A stretch of 12,011 nt of DNA from Coriobacteriia bacterium (GTDB lineage: Bacteria; Actinomycetota; Coriobacteriia; WRKU01; WQUG01). Below are positions 6,777 to 12,011 of the stretch, piece after piece. Below the pieces are notes generated by a model. It saw only the letters and a program-made list of their open reading frames with translations. It was not told the origin of the DNA and ran no database searches. A program made the position numbers and the translations under genes. The DNA is taken from positions 1 through 12,011 of the forward strand of contig WQVS01000037.1 of assembly GCA_009785705.1 (NCBI GenBank). Reading direction: 5' to 3'. Every line of letters begins with the position of its first letter. Position 1 is the first letter of the stretch.

Positions 6777-8417
6777 ATGCTACGAGACCTTCACATACAA
6801 AATCTTGCTCTGATTGACGACGTCTGGTTAGAGTTCGGTCCAGGACTTACCGTACTAACAGGGGAGACTGGTGCTGGAAAGACGGTACTTCTTTCTGCCT
6901 TAGAGCTCATTATGGGCGGGCGCGGTGACAGCGGGCAAATCGCTGCTGGTGCGGATAGGGCAAAAGTGGAAGCTGCTTTTGATTTAGATTCTGGCAGCTT
7001 GCCAGAAGAACTTACTGTATCGCGGACAATGAGTACTGGCGGCAGAACTCGAGTACTGCTCAACGGAGATTTGTCCAGTGTATCTGCCCTGCAAAAGCAG
7101 GTTGGCAGTCTTATCGATTTGCATGGACAGCACGACCATCAGGCCCTACTTTCCTCTTCGCGTCATATTGAATACTTAGACCGCTGGGCATCTGGCGACA
7201 TTCTTCCTTTAATACAAGCATACACTGCTGCTCGTAAAGAGTGGCAACAGGCGCAGCACGAACTGCAAGAAATCGAAGATATGCTTGCACGTAGCCTTGA
7301 AGAGCGTGACGCGGGAAGTATCGCACTGGCAGAAATTGAACGCATTGATCCTCAGCCTGGCGAGGATGATGAACTAAGAGAAAGACTTCCAGCCCTGCAA
7401 AACTCAGAACGTATTGCAGAACTAATGCAGCAAGCTCAAGAGTCCTTGCGGGGAGACCAAGCTGCCCTAGAGCAATTGTATGATTTTGACGTAGCTTTAG
7501 AGCAAGTCGCCACCTTCGATTCTTCCGTACATGAACTGCGTCGCGAAGCTAGCGAAGCGAGGCAAGTGCTAGATGGCATTGCTGATGCTGTCAGTGAATA
7601 TGCAGCAGAAATACAGCATGATTCACGTGTACTGGAAAAGGCTTTCGATCGCTTAAGTGAACTAGAAAGTTTGGCAAAACGCTACGGTCCAACACTTGAT
7701 GCCGTTATTGAGCGCAGAGAGCGCCTCGCTTCATTGATTGATGTGGCAGAAAACAGCGATGAGCGACTTTTCGAAGCAAGAGATGCAGAAAAGCTTGCAC
7801 GTAAAACTTTGACAGATACTGCACAAGCTTTGGCCTCAGAGAGAAAAGTGGCAGCGAAGGCCTTTATCAGACAACTATCTGATGCGGCATCAGACCTAGA
7901 GTTGGGGAAAGTGCGATTCGATTTAGATTTTAAAGAACTTCCTTTTGAGCAGTGGACAACAAATGGTAGCGAAAAGGTAGAGATTCTCTATGCCCCAGCC
8001 CCTACAGTACCTACGCGTCCTCTGACAAAAATTGCCTCAGGGGGAGAAATCTCACGCGTAATGCTAGCGCTCAAATCAGTTCTGGGCGGCGCAGACAATA
8101 CGGGTATCCTCATCTTTGATGAAGTAGATGCAGGAATTGGGGGCGCAACAGGTCTAGCAATAGGTGCAAAATTGAAAGACCTAGCAAAGACACATCAAGT
8201 AATAGTGGTAACCCACTTAGCCCAGGTAGCCGCTTACGCAGATGCTCACTTCAAAGTGAGCAAAGAACTAAAGGGAGACAAGGTAAATACCACAGTGACT
8301 CCTCTGCAAAATGATGAGCAGACTCAAGAAATAGCAAGAATGCTCTCAGGTTCTGATAGTGAAACAGCCCTAAGCCACGCTTCAGAACTTCTCAAAAGTG
8401 CCAAAACATACAGTTAA
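6777..8417 (+). CDS. recN: DNA repair protein RecN
   Basis: SMC-like ATPase acting early in double-strand-break repair and recombination. The 546 residues match the family (about 550). The order is the N-terminal RDLHIQNLALIDDV, Walker A GETGAGKT (29-36, Lys35), the RecN-typical LHGQHDHQ (115-122), a long heptad-rich coiled-coil middle (about 150-360), the ABC signature ASGGEISR starting near 420, Walker B ILIFDEVD (444-451, Asp448, Glu449), and the H-loop region VIVVTHLAQVAAYAD. Walker A has Thr where Ser is more common; both occur in P-loops. It begins 11 nt after nadK. No obvious terminator hairpin is seen in the short gap after its stop at 8417. I see no LexA-type operator directly before it, consistent with expression from an upstream promoter. 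Confidence 0.96.
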   Translation: MLRDLHIQNLALIDDVWLEFGPGLTVLTGETGAGKTVLLSALELIMGGRGDSGQIAAGADRAKVEAAFDLDSGSLPEELTVSRTMSTGGRTRVLLNGDLSSVSALQKQVGSLIDLHGQHDHQALLSSSRHIEYLDRWASGDILPLIQAYTAARKEWQQAQHELQEIEDMLARSLEERDAGSIALAEIERIDPQPGEDDELRERLPALQNSERIAELMQQAQESLRGDQAALEQLYDFDVALEQVATFDSSVHELRREASEARQVLDGIADAVSEYAAEIQHDSRVLEKAFDRLSELESLAKRYGPTLDAVIERRERLASLIDVAENSDERLFEARDAEKLARKTLTDTAQALASERKVAAKAFIRQLSDAASDLELGKVRFDLDFKELPFEQWTTNGSEKVEILYAPAPTVPTRPLTKIASGGEISRVMLALKSVLGGADNTGILIFDEVDAGIGGATGLAIGAKLKDLAKTHQVIVVTHLAQVAAYADAHFKVSKELKGDKVNTTVTPLQNDEQTQEIARMLSGSDSETALSHASELLKSAKTYS

Positions 8418-8445
8418 GTATCTATAAATATTCCTAGCTGCTCGG

Positions 8446-8451
8446 TATAAT
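8446..8451 (+). promoter_or_regulatory. Consensus -10 box with leaderless geometry
   Basis: A perfect TATAAT lies exactly 7 nt before the ATG at 8459. Transcription starting about 7 nt downstream would begin at or next to that ATG, giving a leaderless mRNA, common in Actinobacteria. There is no Shine-Dalgarno site before the ATG, as expected. No convincing -35 or extended -10 is seen, which lowers confidence. The ATG at 8450 overlaps the box. Confidence 0.5.
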
Positions 8452-8458
8452 GGTTGCT

Positions 8459-9691
8459 ATGAATAGTGCGACTCATAGGATACTAAGTAGCCTTGCTGGG
8501 CGGGGTATGATTTGTTTTGTTCTTGCTGTCATACTACTTTTTTCTAGTATCCCTTTGCTTTATGCTAATCCAGAAGATGATACTGAAAGCACGCAATCAG
8601 GGGAAGTTTTACCTGGTGCTGGTTCGATTACCATTGACATGGCTCCTGAGATTGAGCGCCTTGTCGAACTTGATGCTTCAGCTGCCGACACAGAAGAGGC
8701 TCGTGACTTACTGGCACGTGCAACCTCTGAGCAGCGTGCTGAGCTAGAAGAATTTTACGAACAGCTAGATGAGCTTGACCGTGAGACAGAGATTGCCGTT
8801 GAAGAATACAACGCAGCTAGGATGCGCCTTGACCACATTGTCAATTCTATTGAGGTCTCTGAGCAAGATATTGCCATTCTAGAACAGGCCTATCTGGCAC
8901 AAGCAGGTCGTCTAGGAGAACGCGCTTCTGAAATTTATCGCAGCAGTAGAGCAGATGCTCTACTGGTTATGATATTTGAAGCTGAATCTTTCCAAGACTT
9001 ACTTTCGCGCATTGAAGTCATCAATCAATTGATTTCAGTAGACTCTGATCTCATGGCACGTGTTCGCGACCAAAGGTCACGCCTTGAAGTAGTGACTCAA
9101 CAACTTGCCATGGATGAAAGTGAAGCGGCAAGCCTTGAATTTGAGATGCGTGCCCGTATGATAGAAGTAACTTCACGCAATGAAGACCGCAAGCAGGAAT
9201 TGCGCGACCAAAATTTTGCCTTGCTGCAACTTTTTGAAGCAGAGGAACTTCAGCGCTCTCTTGCAGAACAAGAGCTTGCACGTTCTGTAGATAGAGGAGA
9301 CCACAGAGATATTGATGTTGTACCAGGTTCTCCCGTAGAAACAGCAATGGCACTACGTGGTATTCCTTATGTTTGGGGAGGCTCGTCCAGGCGCGGCTTT
9401 GACTGCTCTGGATTTATACTGTATGTCTTTTCACAGCATGGGGTTGACCTGCCTCACCACTCGGGTTCTCAAGTACTGCATGGACAACGTGTTACCGGCA
9501 ACTTAGAACCGGGCGACCTGCTTTTCTTTGGTACACCCATACATCATGTAGGCATGTATGTAGGTGGGGGATATTTTATTCATTCGCCGCGTGCAGGTGA
9601 AGTAGTAACCCTAAGGGCTCTTGCAAGCAGGAGTGATATGGTGGCCGCCAGAAGACTTGATTGGCAACCTAGAGAAGGAGCCCTCAGATGA
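8459..9691 (+). CDS. Secreted coiled-coil NlpC/P60 peptidoglycan endopeptidase
   Basis: Probable cell-wall hydrolase cutting stem peptides, acting outside the membrane. From the ATG at 8459 it has 410 residues. Residues 1-36 form a signal peptide (His/Arg N-region, hydrophobic core about 17-34, likely cleavage after LLYA). Residues about 45-280 are charged and heptad-like, predicted coiled coil. About 291-408 is an NlpC/P60 domain with GIPYVWGG, DCSGF (Cys316), HHVGMYVG (His363) and IHSP (His375), a complete Cys-His-His triad. The architecture resembles CwlO/PcsB/RipC hydrolases, whose coiled coils can be gated by FtsEX; regulation here is inferred only. The ATG at 8450 is in frame but sits inside a TATAAT box, so 8459 is preferred. 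It overlaps the next gene by 4 nt. Confidence 0.9.
   Translation: MNSATHRILSSLAGRGMICFVLAVILLFSSIPLLYANPEDDTESTQSGEVLPGAGSITIDMAPEIERLVELDASAADTEEARDLLARATSEQRAELEEFYEQLDELDRETEIAVEEYNAARMRLDHIVNSIEVSEQDIAILEQAYLAQAGRLGERASEIYRSSRADALLVMIFEAESFQDLLSRIEVINQLISVDSDLMARVRDQRSRLEVVTQQLAMDESEAASLEFEMRARMIEVTSRNEDRKQELRDQNFALLQLFEAEELQRSLAEQELARSVDRGDHRDIDVVPGSPVETAMALRGIPYVWGGSSRRGFDCSGFILYVFSQHGVDLPHHSGSQVLHGQRVTGNLEPGDLLFFGTPIHHVGMYVGGGYFIHSPRAGEVVTLRALASRSDMVAARRLDWQPREGALR
9675..9680 (+). promoter_or_regulatory. Shine-Dalgarno for the CcmC-like gene
   Basis: AAGGAG lies 7 nt before the ATG at 9688, inside the end of the hydrolase gene. With the ATGA stop/start overlap at 9688-9691 it indicates coupled translation and fixes the start. 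Confidence 0.75.
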
Positions 9692-10419
9692 CGAATGGAA
9701 ACGAAACACTTCAAACTGAAGCCAATAAGGCCACGCAAGGTTCCCAGCGACCTCAGTCGCAACGTGACTGGGTGTGGCCAGCACTACTAGCAGCGCTAGG
9801 ACTTATATCCGGCCTACTCCTAATGATGAGATTTCCACCCGTTGTGGGATTAGGTTCCCTAGTGAGGCTTCCCGTTTTTCACGGGGCACTTACCTGGGCA
9901 AGCTTTATCCTCTTTTTCCTCTTGGGAGTTGTGGGCCTTTGGGCCTTTTTCTCTCAAAAAGAAAGCCTTTACACTTGGTCAAAGTCTCTGCGCTATAGCG
10001 TCATTGCGCTCTGGATTCTCAATTTCGCCATGGGAATCTTTGCCGCAACACTTACCTGGGACTTTTCTGGCACAACAGAACCTGCAATTACTTGGATGGC
10101 GCAAGAGCCACGTATTCGACTACAATTCGCTGTCTCGATGATTGGTATTGCGATTCTGATACTACCTCTCATCTTTGAGAAGTGGCGCATTCGGGCACTC
10201 TTCGACGGAGTATATGGCTTTCTGACACTTATCATGGTCTACATTGCGCTCAATTTTGGACAGAGTTTACATCCTTCAAATCCTGCAATGAGCTCAGAAG
10301 AGTCAATCATTCGTCACACTTTCCTGTTGATGTGTGTGGCCCTTAGTGTAATGTGCAGTGGTATTGTTATATTGGTAAAAACACTTATTTCGCGCAAAGC
10401 ATCAAAATCAGCAACTTAA
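9688..10419 (+). CDS. Six-helix membrane protein, possibly divergent CcmC/CcsA-like
   Basis: A 243-residue integral membrane protein with six hydrophobic segments (about 28-47, 66-88, 102-122, 144-164, 172-190, 209-231) after a polar N-terminus. I cannot name it with certainty. Its pattern resembles CcmC, the inner-membrane heme-handling protein of cytochrome c maturation: similar length, six helices, a His at the start of helix 2 (H65 in LPVFHGALTW), a second His after helix 5 (H195 in QSLHPSNP), and between helices 3 and 4 a Trp-rich stretch with WMAQEPRIR (136-144), comparable with the WWxWDPR region. The tryptophan motif is degenerate, so heme transfer may be lost or altered. It overlaps the hydrolase gene by 4 nt with a good ribosome site. 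It could be an unrelated six-helix family. Confidence 0.5.
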   Translation: MTNGNETLQTEANKATQGSQRPQSQRDWVWPALLAALGLISGLLLMMRFPPVVGLGSLVRLPVFHGALTWASFILFFLLGVVGLWAFFSQKESLYTWSKSLRYSVIALWILNFAMGIFAATLTWDFSGTTEPAITWMAQEPRIRLQFAVSMIGIAILILPLIFEKWRIRALFDGVYGFLTLIMVYIALNFGQSLHPSNPAMSSEESIIRHTFLLMCVALSVMCSGIVILVKTLISRKASKSAT

Positions 10420-10432
10420 AACCTTTCGAATC

Positions 10433-10443
10433 AGGAGCAGGAG
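10433..10443 (+). promoter_or_regulatory. Tandem ribosome-site-like sequences before argS
   Basis: AGGAG at 10433-10437 and again, as CAGGAG, at 10438-10443 lie in the 33-nt gap before the ATG at 10453. The second, 9 nt from the start codon, has the more usual spacing. Confidence 0.6.
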
Positions 10444-10452
10444 AATTCATCC

Positions 10453-12011
10453 ATGAAGGCCCTAGTTACTCAGATAGTAGAAGATGCCCTGTCAGCAGCG
10501 ATTGCAGCAGGAGAGTTGCCTCTGGACGAAGTGCCCGCTGTTGACCTTGAGCGGCCTCGTGATGCTTCTCATGGTGATTGGGCGACTGCAGTTGCCTTGC
10601 GTAGTGCAAAGCTTGCAGGAATGTCACCGCGAGCGATTGCTGACAGCATTGTCGCACATCTGTCTGAACATCCTGATATTGAAGCGGTAGAAGTCGCAGG
10701 TCCAGGCTTTATCAACTTGCGTCTATCGCTTAACGCTTTGGCGCGCATCATTGTTGAGGCGCGTGAACTGCGAGCAGACTTCGGTAAGGCAGAGCCAAAG
10801 GCAGAGTATGTTCAAGTTGAATTCGTCTCAGCAAATCCTGTAGGCCCCATGCATGTGGGTCATGGTCGTTGGGCAGCCTTGGGTGATGCTTTATGTCTGG
10901 TCTTGGAGCATGCAGGATACCGCGTCCAACGTGAGTTTTACCTCAATGATGAGGGAAATCAGATGAATATCTTCGCGGATTCCGTAGCAGAACGCTACTT
11001 AGAATTGTGCGGTGAACCCTTCAATGAAGAATCTATTGGCTACAAGGGTGCCTATATTAAAGACATTGCAGCGCAAATCCTTGAAGTCGAAGGGCGCCAG
11101 TGGGTAGATGTGCCTGCTGATGAGCGCCGTAGCTATTTCAGAGAGCGTTCGTATAGTCAGGTACTGTCCCATGTAAAGTCAGTTCTTGAGCGCTTTGGCG
11201 TAACTTTTGACCAATGGTTCTCTGAACATAACATGCATGTACCTGACGATACGGGTAAAACAGAAATCCAAAAGAGCATCGACGGTCTATCAGATAAGGG
11301 CTATATCTACGAAGAAGAGGGTGCACTCTGGTTTAAATCAGAAGAATTGGGCGACGATAAAAATCGCGTCCTTTTAAAAAGTGATGGTTCTGCGACCTAT
11401 TTCGCAGCAGACATTGCTTACCATGAGAATAAATTTAAACGTGGTTTTGACAAGGTCATCAATTTATGGGGAGCAGACCACCATGGCTATATCAAGCGCA
11501 TGGAGGCAGCCGTTGCTGCTCTGGGTTATGCGGGGCAATTGGAAATCTTGCTGGGACAGCTGGTAACGCTCTATCGCGATGGTCAGCTAGTTCGCATGTC
11601 GAAGCGTACGGGTGAAATGGTCACCTTTGAAGAGCTTATTGATGAGGTTGGTGCAGATGCTGCCCGCTACCATTTGGTGCGTATTTCTAGCGATCAGCCC
11701 TTAGCCTTTGATATTGACCAGGCAAAAGATCAATCATCCAACAATCCTGTCTTCTATGTGCAATATGCTCATGCGCGTATTTGTAGCATCTTGCGCAAGG
11801 CTGCAGATAAAAGTGGAGAAGACATTGTAGATATGGATGCTTTGGCGTTCTCTATTATTGCTGAAGACGCTGATTTGTCACTACTCAGTCATGAGGCAGA
11901 GCTGGCTCTAATGCGTAAAATCTCAGAATTTACAGAGGTTGTAGAGCGTGCTGCGCGTGACCGTGCACCTTTCAGATTGACTCACTACGCAGAGGAACTT
12001 GCCGCGCTTTA
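10453..12011 (+). CDS. argS: Arginyl-tRNA synthetase, 3' end beyond the window
   Basis: Class I synthetase that charges tRNA-Arg. From the ATG at 10453 the frame stays open for 519 codons to the right edge; ArgS is usually about 550-590 residues, so only the last part of the anticodon-binding (DALR) domain is missing. The N-terminal Add1-type domain includes DWATAVAL and GPGFINLRLS. The catalytic domain contains FVSANPVGPMHVGHGR with the HIGH-type motif HVGH at 134-137, FYLNDEGNQM, ATYFAADIAYH, LWGADHHGY, and the KMSKS-type RMSKRTGEMV (RMSK at 381-384). DEVGADAARYHLVR and QYAHARI lead into the helical C-terminal domain. The Arg replacing the first Lys of KMSK is a frequent ArgS variant. The 33-nt upstream gap has a ribosome site but no recognised terminator or promoter. 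Confidence 0.97.
   Translation, partial: MKALVTQIVEDALSAAIAAGELPLDEVPAVDLERPRDASHGDWATAVALRSAKLAGMSPRAIADSIVAHLSEHPDIEAVEVAGPGFINLRLSLNALARIIVEARELRADFGKAEPKAEYVQVEFVSANPVGPMHVGHGRWAALGDALCLVLEHAGYRVQREFYLNDEGNQMNIFADSVAERYLELCGEPFNEESIGYKGAYIKDIAAQILEVEGRQWVDVPADERRSYFRERSYSQVLSHVKSVLERFGVTFDQWFSEHNMHVPDDTGKTEIQKSIDGLSDKGYIYEEEGALWFKSEELGDDKNRVLLKSDGSATYFAADIAYHENKFKRGFDKVINLWGADHHGYIKRMEAAVAALGYAGQLEILLGQLVTLYRDGQLVRMSKRTGEMVTFEELIDEVGADAARYHLVRISSDQPLAFDIDQAKDQSSNNPVFYVQYAHARICSILRKAADKSGEDIVDMDALAFSIIAEDADLSLLSHEAELALMRKISEFTEVVERAARDRAPFRLTHYAEELAAL

Noticed and set aside
8418..8445. Terminator after recN
   Set aside because: The short AT-rich gap shows no stable inverted repeat with a T-run.
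1..12011. Defence island, prophage, CRISPR or biosynthetic cluster
   Set aside because: No repeats with spacers, integrase, transposase, toxin-antitoxin or biosynthetic enzymes are seen. The genes are core housekeeping functions on one strand.

Overview
The window is a tightly packed block of plus-strand housekeeping genes with no visible mobile element, CRISPR array, tRNA or rRNA. I read eleven genes: accB, accC, an Asp23/Gls24-family gene of YqhY type, nusB, xseB, dxs, a TlyA-type rRNA methyltransferase, nadK, recN, a secreted NlpC/P60 peptidoglycan hydrolase, a six-helix membrane protein that looks like a divergent CcmC, and argS (cut off by the right edge). Base composition is intermediate (roughly half GC). 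The gene order mixes two known arrangements. The run accB-accC-yqhY-nusB-xseB-dxs-tlyA-recN resembles the Bacillus/Clostridia cluster, whereas nadK between tlyA and recN is typical of Actinobacteria. That mixture, the intermediate GC and a leaderless-looking promoter make me favour a Coriobacteriia-type actinobacterium (Atopobium/Olsenella/Eggerthella-like relatives). This is an inference from gene order, not a species call.

Region 1 (1-2328) is fatty-acid initiation. AccB (biotin carboxyl carrier) and AccC (biotin carboxylase) are separated by the only sizeable gap in the window, about 145 nt. That gap is filled by a long nested inverted repeat whose left arm includes the accB stop codon. 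The Asp23-family gene overlaps the end of accC. Region 2 (2318-5879) runs through nusB, xseB, dxs and tlyA with short gaps or overlaps. xseB has a long acidic tail and no xseA beside it. The TlyA homologue lacks the usual N-terminal S4 domain and carries an extra internal segment of about 26 residues, encoded by DNA rich in inverted repeats. Region 3 (5908-8417) holds nadK and recN.

Region 4 (8446-10419) is probably a separate transcription unit. A perfect TATAAT lies 7 nt before an ATG with no Shine-Dalgarno site, followed by the exported NlpC/P60 protein and, overlapping it by 4 nt, the CcmC-like membrane protein. Region 5 (10453-12011) is argS, open to the edge.

Most of the window is ordinary core metabolism, RNA processing and DNA repair. 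I found no clear new multi-gene system. The items most worth a second look are the CcmC-like protein, the reshaped TlyA with its palindrome-rich insertion, the nested palindrome between accB and accC, and the leaderless promoter.
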